From JBQLZQ01 sp052168355 (lineage in GTDB: Bacteria; Pseudomonadota; Alphaproteobacteria; DSM-16000; Inquilinaceae): a DNA stretch of 64,000 nucleotides. Positions 41,447-51,721 of this stretch are shown here, piece by piece. The number at the start of each line of letters is the position of its first letter. The first letter of the stretch is position 1. Position numbers and translations under genes: made by a program. The DNA lies in assembly GCA_052168355.1 (NCBI GenBank), contig JBQLZQ010000016.1:1-64000 (forward strand). The letters run 5' to 3'. Under the pieces are notes generated by a model. The model made no database searches and had not been told where the DNA came from. It saw only the letters and a program-made list of their open reading frames with translations.

Positions 41447-42556
41447 TCAGCTCCGCCAGCGCAGTTCCCTCTCTCGTAGCGGGTTGCGGAAGGGTCTTTT
41501 ATCCCGTTGGCACAGCTGCCATTCCCGCTTGAGGCGATAGTACCATTTCGCCTGGGTATCGGAGTCGTTGATCAGCATCAGCGTGGGATTGTGCCGCAGC
41601 CCATCCTGCTGCATGGCGACCATCCGCCGATCCTGACCCAGGAAAGCCCGGGCAAAGGCCCGCACCAGCGGTCGTGCCGGTGTCAACCATGGCTGGGTCC
41701 AGGACACGGTCACCTGGACTTCCGTCTCGGCGTCGCTGACGGGCGTGGCCGTGGTGACGGTGCTCAGGCTGTGCCGGCCGGCGGTGACGTGTTCGATGCG
41801 GATACCGGGCAGCCGGAACGCGATCTCGGTGGTGACCGCGCCGCCCAACAGCTTGTAGCCGAAGGAATTGGACGATGGCGGGTGCCGGGCCATGGTGAAC
41901 CCCAGCGGCGACGGGACAAAACGCTTGGTCTTTGCGTGGATCGAGCGGCCCGACCGCCACCACCACGCCCGATGGACGAACGGCCCATGGGCCGGATCCA
42001 TCAGACCCACGACCGCATGGTCGACACCGCAGGGAAAGGTCATGGTTTCCGAAACCCGGTAGGCGTCACCCAGGCTTGGCACCTGCGGCGGCGCCGGGCG
42101 GTTCGCCGGGTCGTCATGGGCGACGTCGCCGATAAAGACCCAGACCAGACCCTGGTCCTCATGGCAGGGATAGGTCGGGACGCGGATGCGGCCGATATCG
42201 AACGCCCGGTCGTCCACCAGTGAGGGAATGGCGGTGCAGCGGCCAACGCCATCGAAGCGCCATCCATGGTAGGGACACTCGACCGTCGCCCCGTCGAACC
42301 GACCGTAGGTGAGCGGGACCCCGCGATGCGGGCAGATATCGCGCATGGCGAATGGCATGCCATCCCGACCGCGCGCCACCAGGATGGGTTCTCCCAGGAC
42401 CAGGCGATGGACCATGGCGCCGGTCTTCAAACGGTCGCTGGGCAGGGCCACATACCACATGTTGCGCAGCGGTGCGTCGCGCCCGGTCGCACCCTCGTCG
42501 GCCCGCGGCGGCGGCCGGGGGGTATCGGGTTCGAACGGTGTGGGATGGAGGCTCAT
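41447..42556 (-). CDS. Rieske-type aromatic ring-hydroxylating oxygenase, alpha subunit
   Basis: 369 residues. Rieske [2Fe-2S] ligands: Cys75-x-His77 in CPHRGVPLTYG and Cys94-x2-His97 in CPYHGWRFD. The mononuclear iron site is in GLMDPAHGPFVHR (His190, His195), with the distal Asp/Glu not assigned. It is closest in layout to the single-component PaO/vanillate-demethylase-like group, so an O-demethylase or ring oxygenase is likely; the substrate is unknown and no reductase gene is adjacent. It diverges from a Fur/Mur regulator 102 bases away. Confidence 0.88.
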   Translation of the reverse strand: MSLHPTPFEPDTPRPPPRADEGATGRDAPLRNMWYVALPSDRLKTGAMVHRLVLGEPILVARGRDGMPFAMRDICPHRGVPLTYGRFDGATVECPYHGWRFDGVGRCTAIPSLVDDRAFDIGRIRVPTYPCHEDQGLVWVFIGDVAHDDPANRPAPPQVPSLGDAYRVSETMTFPCGVDHAVVGLMDPAHGPFVHRAWWWRSGRSIHAKTKRFVPSPLGFTMARHPPSSNSFGYKLLGGAVTTEIAFRLPGIRIEHVTAGRHSLSTVTTATPVSDAETEVQVTVSWTQPWLTPARPLVRAFARAFLGQDRRMVAMQQDGLRHNPTLMLINDSDTQAKWYYRLKREWQLCQRDKRPFRNPLRERELRWRS

Positions 42557-42658
42557 GGGCGCCGGAAATGTTGACCGCCACGACCGAAAACCATGGAATG
42601 ACCCGGTGGCGGTACGCTATCGTGAGACCCGTTCCAACAGTGCCCCGACGAGGCGTCC

Positions 42659-43066
42659 ATGACAAGTCTTGAGCAACGGTGTGTCGATGCCGGCCTGAAG
42701 ATGACGGGACAGCGGCGTCTCATCCTGCAGGTGCTTGACAGTTCCGATGATCATCCGTCGGTGGAGACCGTCTATCAGCGGGCCCGTGACGCGGACTCGT
42801 CGATCAGCATCGCCACCGTCTACCGGACACTGCATCTGCTGGACGAGATGAATCTGGTGCAGCGGCACGACTTCAACGAGAGCTATTCGCGCTTCGAGGC
42901 GAATACGGAGCACCACCACCATCTGATCGACCTGGACACGGGTGAGGTCATTGAATTCAGCAGCGCCGAGCTGGAGGCGCTCAAGGTCCGCCTTGCCGCC
43001 TCCCTCGGCTACGACTTGATCGATCACAATCTTGAGTTCTATGGCCGGCGTAAAAAAAAGCCCTGA
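42659..43066 (+). CDS. fur: Fur family transcriptional regulator (Fur/Mur type)
   Basis: 135 residues. Winged helix: TGQRRLILQVLDSSDDHPS and ISIATVYRTLHLLDEMNLVQ. Regulatory metal site: EANTEHHHHLIDLDTGEVIE. There are no C-x2-C structural zinc cysteines, as in alphaproteobacterial Fur/Mur (manganese/iron) and Irr proteins; the HHHH-LIDLDTG pattern fits Fur/Mur best. It lies divergent from the Rieske oxygenase, an iron enzyme, and overlaps the next small gene by 26 bases. Fur versus Mur metal preference cannot be settled from sequence. Confidence 0.9.
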   Translation: MTSLEQRCVDAGLKMTGQRRLILQVLDSSDDHPSVETVYQRARDADSSISIATVYRTLHLLDEMNLVQRHDFNESYSRFEANTEHHHHLIDLDTGEVIEFSSAELEALKVRLAASLGYDLIDHNLEFYGRRKKKP

Positions 43067-43298
43067 ACGGCGCGATAGCGACGAGCTGCATTGCGGGTTC
43101 GACAGTCAGGACGAGGCGGCCTGTCGATGCCGGGCCGTGGTGCGCCGGGCCCATGCGGAACTGTTGGCCGATAATGTGCCAGGACCGACCGCGCTGCGCG
43201 CCGCCGTCAGGATCTATCGCCACTACCATCCCGAATGCCCGCCCAATCGGGCCGCGGATGTGGTGCAGTGCTGGGTGTTCAAGGGCCGCGTGAACTGA
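43041..43298 (+). CDS. small conserved hypothetical protein
   Basis: 85 residues with four cysteines: DELHCGFDSQDEAACRCRAV, then TALRAAVRIYRHYHPECPPN and ADVVQCWVFKGRVN. The RIYRHYHPE stretch with a following Trp looks conserved and not like a chance frame. No enzyme motif is visible. It overlaps the end of the Fur gene by 26 bases, so it is likely translated from the same transcript. ATG 43041 lacks a clear ribosome site, consistent with coupling. Confidence 0.6.
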   Translation: MAGVKKSPERRDSDELHCGFDSQDEAACRCRAVVRRAHAELLADNVPGPTALRAAVRIYRHYHPECPPNRAADVVQCWVFKGRVN

Positions 43299-43440
43299 CG
43301 GTTCGCGCGGATCGGCGGCGGCGGCCGTCGGCGGCATGGTTCCCACGCAATCGTGATGACCATCGGCAGGCGCAACGCCCCAGGTAACCGGGGACAAGCG
43401 AGCCCGTCCCGGTACCGCCCTTCCTGACGAAAGACCCACT

Positions 43441-43956
43441 ATGACCGCCATCCTTCCCCGCACACCCGCGCCGGCGCTCGAGGTGGAAACGCTTGATCAC
43501 GGAAGCTGGCGCCTGTCCGAGCGCACACCGGAAACCTTCACCCTGGTCGTGGTCTATCGCGGGCTGCACTGCCCGATCTGCAAGAGTTATCTGAAGGCCC
43601 TGGACGGAAAGCTGAAAGACTTGGCCGAGGCCGGCGTCGATACACTGGCGGTCAGCAGCGACGGGCGGGACCGCGCGGAGACGGCGAGGCGGGACTGGGG
43701 TTTGGAGTCCTTGACCGTCGGATACGGTCTTTCCGTCGACGCCGCGCGCCGGTGGGGCCTGTTCGTGTCCAACGCCATCAAGGATGCCGAACCTGACCAG
43801 TTCGTCGAACCCGGTCTGTTCTTGATCGATCCGAAGGGCATGCTGTTCGCGGCGTCCATCCAAACCATGCCCTTTGCCCGGCCGTCCTTCGACGATGTGC
43901 TGGGTGCCGTCAGGTATGTGGTCAAGAACAACTATCCCGCGCGCGGCGAGGCGTGA
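43441..43956 (+). CDS. peroxiredoxin-like (AhpC/TSA family) protein
   Basis: 171 residues with a thioredoxin fold: TLVVVYRGLHCPICKSYLKA, Cys44-x2-Cys47, then TLAVSSDGRDRAETARRDWG and FLIDPKGMLFAASIQTMPFA. The P-x3-T-x2-C motif of true peroxiredoxins is replaced by RGLHCPIC, which marks the peroxiredoxin-like group. It should reduce peroxides or act as a thiol oxidoreductase in the cytoplasm. It converges on the FAD oxidoreductase gene with a nine-base gap. Confidence 0.87.
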   Translation: MTAILPRTPAPALEVETLDHGSWRLSERTPETFTLVVVYRGLHCPICKSYLKALDGKLKDLAEAGVDTLAVSSDGRDRAETARRDWGLESLTVGYGLSVDAARRWGLFVSNAIKDAEPDQFVEPGLFLIDPKGMLFAASIQTMPFARPSFDDVLGAVRYVVKNNYPARGEA

Positions 43957-43965
43957 GAGTTATGC

Positions 43966-44973
43966 CTATGATCGGGCGAGGAACCGTTCGGCCAGGGCGA
44001 CACCGCTGAGGTAGGCCGATTCCACCCGGTCGCCCAGGCACCAATCGCCGCAGGCCCCCAGACCAAGATCCCTGTCGAACAGGAAGCCGGTGTCCAGGGG
44101 GCGGACCGCCCTGGCGAATCGCCAGCGGTGCGCGGTCAGGTGGCTTGGCTGTGCCGGTTTGAGACCGGTGGATCGCCAGAACGCCGCCAGCAGGAGCGCG
44201 GCAACGCGTTCCGCCGGCTCCTCCAGATGGGCCGCGGACCATGTCGCGTCGGCGTGCAGCACCCAACACTCCTCGTTGGTCCGGCCGGGCTTGCTGCCGT
44301 TTCGCGCGACCCACGACAGGGGGCCGCCGCCTTCGATAAAGGCCCCGGCGAAGTCGGCGGCGAGAGCCGTGGGGAATGCCGCCATCACCGTCCAACAGGA
44401 GGCCATGCGGACCGTGCCCGTGGCGTCGGCCATGGCCGGCGAGGCCGTAAGAAACGGGATCGCCTGGGGGGCCGGAACCGCCACCGCGACGCCGTCGAAG
44501 ATCATGGGCTCCGTGGCGTTCTCGGCGTGGACGCGCCATCCCTCGACCCCGCGATCGATCGTCTCGATCCTGGTACCGCAATGAACGTCCAGAGAGCCCG
44601 CCAAATGTCGGGCCACCGCGTTCATCGACGGCAGGGCCGTGAGCCGTTGGCGAGGTGCGGCCTTCGATGCCTGGCCGTCCGCGATCGACAGAACCGGGCC
44701 GGCCCAAGTCGCAACGACCCCCAACGACGTCCAGTGTCGTACGGCCTTGGCGAAAACCGGGCTGGTGACGGTGAAGTACTGAGCGCCATGATCGAACCGC
44801 AACGACCCCGTCCGGCGGGTGGCCATGCGCCCGCCTGGCTCCCGACCCTTGTCGAACACCGTCACGCGAATGCCCTCTTCGGCCAGCCGGGTGGCGCAGG
44901 TCAGGCCGGCCAGCCCCGCGCCGATCACGGCGACCTTGAATGCCGAACCGGCGCCTGCCAGGGGCTCATTCAT
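43966..44973 (-). CDS. FAD-dependent amine oxidase-like (renalase-type) protein
   Basis: 335 residues. The dinucleotide-binding start VAVIGAGLAGLTCATRLAEE, the second motif GREPGGRMATRR and RFDHGAQYFTVTSP are those of the renalase/NAD(P)-FAD oxidoreductase group common in cyanobacteria and proteobacteria. The C-terminal GACGDWCLGDRVESAYLSGV is the closing FAD motif. Bacterial renalases oxidise wrongly hydrogenated NAD(P)H isomers; whether this one does is unknown. ATG 44973 was chosen over TTG 44985. Confidence 0.85.
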   Translation of the reverse strand: MNEPLAGAGSAFKVAVIGAGLAGLTCATRLAEEGIRVTVFDKGREPGGRMATRRTGSLRFDHGAQYFTVTSPVFAKAVRHWTSLGVVATWAGPVLSIADGQASKAAPRQRLTALPSMNAVARHLAGSLDVHCGTRIETIDRGVEGWRVHAENATEPMIFDGVAVAVPAPQAIPFLTASPAMADATGTVRMASCWTVMAAFPTALAADFAGAFIEGGGPLSWVARNGSKPGRTNEECWVLHADATWSAAHLEEPAERVAALLLAAFWRSTGLKPAQPSHLTAHRWRFARAVRPLDTGFLFDRDLGLGACGDWCLGDRVESAYLSGVALAERFLARS

Positions 44974-45064
44974 GCGGACAGCCAATCATCGTGAAATTTG
45001 GTGTAAGTCGCTCAAAACATAGACCGAAAAGAGAGGGGGTCTATGGCACCGATCCAACGAAGAC

Positions 45065-47014
<1,950 letters not shown>

Positions 47015-47019
47015 GGAGC

Positions 47020-47931
47020 TTAGAGCTGGTCCTTTGCCAGCTCGTAGAGAGCGCGCGCCGAACGCATATCGGCGTCGACATCGCCAATCGGGTCGTAGCG
47101 CGTAACCGAATAGTACGTGTCCAGAATGTCCTTCGCCGCCGGATCGTCGTGCACGCCACTCAACAGGTCCGAGATCGCGGAGGCCAGCGCCGGGTCCAGG
47201 CCGGCGCGGGACAGAAGCACGGAGCGGAGGATCGGGGCGCTGGTGTGGAATGTTCGCAGGTTGGCCTTCAGCGCCTCGGGAGCGCGGGTCGTATCCTCCC
47301 AGTCAAGGTCGCTGAAGGCGCCGGCGTCGGCCATGCTCCGCGCCACCCAGACCGCGATATTGATCTCCCCATCGGTAAAAATGTAGCCCACCTCGTCGGC
47401 CGCGGGACGCTGTTCCGGCGAAGAGAGTTCGACCGCGGTTAGGCCGGCCTCGCGCAGCATGGCCAAGGGCGCTAGAAATCCGCTGGTCGATCCCCGGTCC
47501 TCGAAGGCGACGACGCGGCCGCGAAGATCTTCCAATGAGTCGATCCCGCTGTCGATGCCGGCGATAAAAACGCTGCGATAGCTCGGGACGCCCTTTTTCC
47601 ACTCCCGCATCAGTATGGTGGCGGCGGCCGCTTCCTCGAACCGAAGCGCGGAAAGGACCGTTTCCGACACCAAATCGACCCGACCGTCGCGCAGCATGTG
47701 AATCATCTCGGCGTTGCTGTTGGCAACCACGGCGCCACCTGACTCGATACCCAAGGCGCCAAGGCGCGCGGCCATGAAGTCGGCCATGGCTTGCAGTCGG
47801 GGCAAAGTCTTGATCGGATCTCCCGAAACGCGGCCGACGATCAGTGTTGCCTCTCGCGACGATTGCTCCTGGGCCACGCTGGGAAAAGCCAGAAAACACA
47901 ATAGAAATAAGTGAAATATCGTCCGTATCAT
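47020..47931 (-). CDS. PhnD-like periplasmic binding protein
   Basis: 303 residues. Signal peptide about 1-20 (IFHLFLLCFLAFPSVAQ). The fold is that of phosphate/phosphite/phosphonate-type binding proteins (type 2): TLIVGRVSGDPIKTLPRLQA, DLVSETVLSALRFEEAAAAT, then DSLEDLRGRVVAFEDRGSTS for ligand binding and AILRSVLLSRAGLDPALASA. No ABC permease or ATPase is nearby; instead it is in an operon with a sensor kinase. So it most likely delivers ligand information to that kinase; the ligand is unknown. Confidence 0.87.
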   Translation of the reverse strand: MIRTIFHLFLLCFLAFPSVAQEQSSREATLIVGRVSGDPIKTLPRLQAMADFMAARLGALGIESGGAVVANSNAEMIHMLRDGRVDLVSETVLSALRFEEAAAATILMREWKKGVPSYRSVFIAGIDSGIDSLEDLRGRVVAFEDRGSTSGFLAPLAMLREAGLTAVELSSPEQRPAADEVGYIFTDGEINIAVWVARSMADAGAFSDLDWEDTTRAPEALKANLRTFHTSAPILRSVLLSRAGLDPALASAISDLLSGVHDDPAAKDILDTYYSVTRYDPIGDVDADMRSARALYELAKDQL

Positions 47932-48160
47932 TCTCGGACCCTTTCTTGCGGAGTGGTGGCCGGTTCGCGGAAGCTTGCTATCGACGCTTTAGGGGCTGGG
48001 CATCTCGGCCGCCATCCTGTCCGCATTTTATCTAATATTGGGTTAAGGGCTGGTGCCTCGGGCGTGGTTCGCGCCGGGTGCCGTGGCCTGTTATCATCGC
48101 CGCCCGCCTGTTAATTTGGGCGGAGGGACGCCCACGCTGGTCAGGGAATGGAGAAGGCGG

Positions 48161-49861
48161 TTGAACTTAGTCAATCGGCTGCGACTGGGCAGCGGTCTCG
48201 TGATGTTCTCCTATGTCCTTTGCCACCTCGTTAACCATGTTTTGGGCCTGTTTTCGGTCGAGATCATGCAAGCGGGCCTGCGCGTGTCCTTCGCGATCTG
48301 GGGCTCGCTTCCGGTCACGGTGCTGCTCTACGGCGCGCTGCTGGTCCATGTCTTCATCGCGCTCAGATCGATCTGGCGGCGACGCAGCCTTAGGATGAAC
48401 CAGTGGGAGGCCATGCAGCTTCTGCTCGGCCTCGCCATTCCGATCCTGTTGGCAGAGCATGTCACCGCCACCAGAGCCGCGCAGATCCTGTTCGGAGTGG
48501 AGGCGGGATACAGCAGTGTCCTCTATGTCTTTTGGGTGGCGTCGCCCCTGCGCGGTTTGATCCAGGCCTTCGCCCTGATTGTGGTCTGGATGCATGGTTG
48601 TATCGGCCTGCATTACTGGCTTCGGCTCAAGCCCTGGTATCCGGCCGCGCTTCCAACCTTGCGATCCGTCGCGTTATTGGTTCCCGCACTCTCCCTGGCC
48701 GGCTTTGTCGCGGCCGGATGGGAGGTGCGCGGTCTGGCCTTGGAACCCGGATGGGTCGCGGCTGTGACTGCCCCGGTCGCCACCCGGCCCGAGGTCGGGG
48801 CCTTCATCGCCGAGCGGTCGGGGCAGGTTCAGGTCGGATTCGTGTTTCTGGTCGCCGGGGTCTTTGCGGCGCGGGGCATGCGGCTGGTTCTGGGCAAGCG
48901 CCGGAGTGCCCCCCGGTTGACCTATCCCGGCGGACGGGTCGCCATCGTACCGCCGGGTGGTACCGTGCTGGACACCAGCCGGGCGGCGGGCATAGCCCAC
49001 GCCTCGGTCTGCGGTGGGCGGGGGCGATGCTCGACATGCCGGGTGCATGTGGACAAGGGCCTGGAAACGCTGCCGCAGGTTTCGGCGGAGGAACGCCGGG
49101 TGCTCACCCGTATCGGCGCCCGCGACGGTATCCGGCTCGCCTGTCAGCTGCGGCCCACCGCCGATCTGACGATCACGCCGCAGCTGTCGCCCCAGACCGC
49201 GGTCCGGGAGAACACCAATCGGCCCGATTTTCTGCAGGGGGACGAACGCGAGATCGCCGTGCTGTTCGCCGACATGCGTGGTTTTACCGCCCTCTCCCAC
49301 GACCGGCTGCCATTCGACGTCGTCTTTCTCCTCAACCGCTATTTCGCGGCGATGGGCGATGCGGTCGAGCAGTCCCAGGGGCGGCTCGACAAGTTCATCG
49401 GCGATGGCGTCATGGCCCTGTTCGGAGTCCGGGCGGGGCCGGAAGAAGGGTGCCGGCGGGCGCTTCTCGCGGCGCGGGCGATGGCCCGCAACCTGTCCGC
49501 GCTCAACCACGACCTGTCATCGGAACTGCCGGCGCCCCTGCGCATCGGGATCGGCATCCATGTCGGGCCGGCGATCGTTGGCGAGATGGGGTTCGGATCG
49601 GTCAAATCGCTCACCGCCATCGGCGACGCGGTCAACATCGCCAGCCGGCTGGAAGGCCTGACCAAGGCGTTCCAGGCGGAACTGGTGGTCTCCGAACGGG
49701 TGGCGCGTCGGGCGGGCGTGGACCTTTCGGCGTTCGAACTCCGCCGCACCATCATTCGCGGCCGGCCCCGTCCCTTGGCCGTCCGCGTCGTGCCGATGGC
49801 CGGCGATCTGACGATACCGGATCGTGTGCCGGAGGCGCGCGGATCCGCCGATCAGCGGTAG
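48161..49861 (+). CDS. class III adenylate cyclase with heme-B-like membrane domain and [2Fe-2S] ferredoxin domain
   Basis: 566 residues from TTG 48161 (GGAG seven bases upstream; a GTG at 48053 is also in frame). Residues 1-240 hold six helices with histidines at 22, 26, 63, 100, 145 and 151, the layout of succinate-dehydrogenase-like diheme-b anchors. A ferredoxin domain follows with Cys284, Cys290, Cys293 and Cys328. The C-terminal cyclase domain has metal Asp371 and Asp415, adenine-selecting Lys411 in DKFIGDG and Thr in SLTAIGDAVNIASR, so cAMP is the likely product. Redox or quinone control of cAMP synthesis is inferred from the domains. It converges with the oxidoreductase gene (10-base overlap). 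Confidence 0.9.
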   Translation: MNLVNRLRLGSGLVMFSYVLCHLVNHVLGLFSVEIMQAGLRVSFAIWGSLPVTVLLYGALLVHVFIALRSIWRRRSLRMNQWEAMQLLLGLAIPILLAEHVTATRAAQILFGVEAGYSSVLYVFWVASPLRGLIQAFALIVVWMHGCIGLHYWLRLKPWYPAALPTLRSVALLVPALSLAGFVAAGWEVRGLALEPGWVAAVTAPVATRPEVGAFIAERSGQVQVGFVFLVAGVFAARGMRLVLGKRRSAPRLTYPGGRVAIVPPGGTVLDTSRAAGIAHASVCGGRGRCSTCRVHVDKGLETLPQVSAEERRVLTRIGARDGIRLACQLRPTADLTITPQLSPQTAVRENTNRPDFLQGDEREIAVLFADMRGFTALSHDRLPFDVVFLLNRYFAAMGDAVEQSQGRLDKFIGDGVMALFGVRAGPEEGCRRALLAARAMARNLSALNHDLSSELPAPLRIGIGIHVGPAIVGEMGFGSVKSLTAIGDAVNIASRLEGLTKAFQAELVVSERVARRAGVDLSAFELRRTIIRGRPRPLAVRVVPMAGDLTIPDRVPEARGSADQR

Positions 49862-50532
49862 CGTTCCTCCCGCCACGGGTCGGCTTCGTTGTGATAGCCG
49901 CGGACCTCCCAAAAGCCGGGTTCGTCCTCGGCCGCGAACTCGATCCGTTGGATCCATTTCGCGCTCTTCCAGAAATAGACCTTGGGCACGACGACGCGCA
50001 CCGGGCCGCCATGCTCGCGCGCGATCGGTCGGCCGTCATGCTTGACCGCAAGCAGCACGTCGTCGTCGTCGAACACATCCAGCGCCAGATTGGTGGTGTA
50101 GCCGTCATAGGCATGGAACAGGACGTGCCGCGCATCGGCCCGCGGCCGAACCACCGACAGAAGATGACGGGCGCTGACGCCTTCCCATGCGTTGTCGAAC
50201 CGCGACCAGGCGGTGACGCAGTGGATATCAGACACGTCGTTAAAGGTCGGCTGCGCCAGCAGCGTGGCCCAGTCCCAGTCGACCGGGTTGTCGACCAGCC
50301 CGTCCACGGTCAGCCGCCAATCCTCTGGCGCGATGTCCGGCTGTATGCCGATATCCAGGACCGGCCAGGTCTCCACTCGCCGCTGCCCCGGGGGCAGGGC
50401 CGACGGCGCCGGCCGGGCGGTCCGGCCGGTCAGCAGACGTCCATCGCGGGCCCAGGCCCGCTTGGAATCGATCAATTTGGCGTTGACGCCCTTGGGCGGC
50501 TGGTCCGCGTCCCGGTCCACGGTGCCCGTCAT
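49852..50532 (-). CDS. molybdopterin-dependent oxidoreductase (sulfite oxidase-like fold)
   Basis: 226 residues, with no signal peptide, so cytoplasmic. The molybdenum-ligating cysteine is Cys105 in SDIHCVTAWSRFDN. WRLTVDGLVDNPVDWDW, GPVRVVVPKVYFWKSAKWIQ and EPGFWEVRGYHNEADPW are the sulfite-oxidase/YedY molybdopterin-fold motifs. The family includes MsrP, but that protein is exported and paired with MsrQ, whereas this gene has neither feature. The substrate is unknown. Its 3' end overlaps the cyclase gene by 10 bases on the other strand. Confidence 0.88.
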   Translation of the reverse strand: MTGTVDRDADQPPKGVNAKLIDSKRAWARDGRLLTGRTARPAPSALPPGQRRVETWPVLDIGIQPDIAPEDWRLTVDGLVDNPVDWDWATLLAQPTFNDVSDIHCVTAWSRFDNAWEGVSARHLLSVVRPRADARHVLFHAYDGYTTNLALDVFDDDDVLLAVKHDGRPIAREHGGPVRVVVPKVYFWKSAKWIQRIEFAAEDEPGFWEVRGYHNEADPWREERYR

Positions 50533-50636
50533 CCTTCCTGTTTCCGCAGTGCTCTATGTGGGAAGCGGTGCTGGCCGCCAAACAGGGCGCACGATATAGT
50601 GATCGGCCGCCGTCCCGTAAGAGCCCCGACCCCATC

Positions 50637-51578
50637 ATGGCAGACCCGAAACGCATCGTCAGCCTTCTGCCTGGCGCCACGGAAACGGTGTTCGCGCTGG
50701 GGGCGGGTGCCCGGCTGGTGGGACGCAGCCACGAATGCGACCGCCCGCCTCGGGCCGGCGCGGTACCCGCCGTCACACGATCGCTGCTCCGCGACGACGC
50801 GCCCTCGGGGACCTTGAACCGGGAGATCCAGGACCGGCTGCGCCGGGCGCTCGCCCTGTTCGATGTCGATCTGGAGGCGCTGCGCCGGGCCGCCCCGGAC
50901 CTGATCGTCACCCAGACCCAGTGCGCCGTCTGCGCCGTGGATCTTCCCGCCGTGGAGGCGGCGCTCGAAGGCTGGATCGGGCATCGGCCCGACCTTCTGT
51001 CCGTGGCGCCGTCGGGGCTGGACGGCGTGCTCGACGATATCTTGCGGATCGGCGCGGCGCTGGGCCGTGCCGACCGGGCCAGGGCGCTCGTCGCGCGGCT
51101 GCGCCGTCAGATGGCCGCCGTCGCCGACCGCACGTCGGGGACGACCGCGCGGCCGACGCTGGTTTGTCTGGATTGGATCGACCCGCCGATGACCGCCGGC
51201 AACTGGTTGCCGGAGCTGATTGCGCTGGCCGGTGGCACCAGTCTGTTCGGGACGGCCGGGGAACACTCTGCGTGGTTGGCGTGGGACGATCTTCGCGCCG
51301 CCGACCCGGACATTGTGATCGTCGCGCCGTGCGGCTTCGATCTCCGCCGCGCGCGGGCGGAGGCGGCGTCCCTGGCTCGCTTGCCGGGGTGGTCCGGACT
51401 GCGCGCGGTGCGGACCGGACGGGTCTTTGTCGCCGACGGCAATTGCGATTTCAACCGGCCGGGCCCTCGGGTGATCGACACCCTCGAAATCCTCGCCGAG
51501 ATATTGCACCCGACGATGTTCGCGCCACGCCATCGCGGCCATTGCTGGTGTCGGTTGGACGTCAGAGAGACCGTTTGA
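50637..51578 (+). CDS. cobalamin-binding protein (BtuF-like)
   Basis: 313 residues without a signal peptide. The fold is the helical-backbone metal/vitamin receptor type: RIVSLLPGATETVFALGAGA, VGRSHECDRPP, LIVTQTQCAVCAVDL, then GTAGEHSAWLAWDDLRAADP and FVADGNCDFNRPGPRVIDTL. The SHECD and GN.FNRPGPR blocks mark the cytosolic BtuF-like group. No ABC permease or cobalamin gene is adjacent. Binding of cobalamin is inferred from the family. It may instead be a regulator or storage protein. Confidence 0.85.
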   Translation: MADPKRIVSLLPGATETVFALGAGARLVGRSHECDRPPRAGAVPAVTRSLLRDDAPSGTLNREIQDRLRRALALFDVDLEALRRAAPDLIVTQTQCAVCAVDLPAVEAALEGWIGHRPDLLSVAPSGLDGVLDDILRIGAALGRADRARALVARLRRQMAAVADRTSGTTARPTLVCLDWIDPPMTAGNWLPELIALAGGTSLFGTAGEHSAWLAWDDLRAADPDIVIVAPCGFDLRRARAEAASLARLPGWSGLRAVRTGRVFVADGNCDFNRPGPRVIDTLEILAEILHPTMFAPRHRGHCWCRLDVRETV

Positions 51579-51629
51579 GAATGGGCCAAATACTGTTCAC
51601 ACAAGGTCCCTAAACTGTTGTTTAAGATT

Positions 51630-51685
51630 GATTCACGACCGAGATGGAAGCGCTCGGCGCTTCCATCTCGGTCGATCAGGCTCTA
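51630..51685. repeat. shortened relative of the 138-bp hairpin element
   Basis: The left part GATTCACG and right end GATC-(3)-GCTCTA match the right third of the 138-bp element. The stem between them is different: two perfect 16-base arms (51637-51652 and 51658-51673) around CTCGG, sharing only the GGAAGCG/CGCTTCC core. It sits between the cobalamin-binding gene and the MscS gene, and may mark a sub-family or deletion product. Confidence 0.7.
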
Positions 51686-51721
51686 GGGTGCCGACTTTCC
51701 GCAACAACCGCTCAACCTTTC

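Noticed and set aside
49852..50532. MsrP methionine sulfoxide reductase
   Set aside because: No Tat signal peptide and no MsrQ partner; only the general sulfite-oxidase-like fold can be supported.
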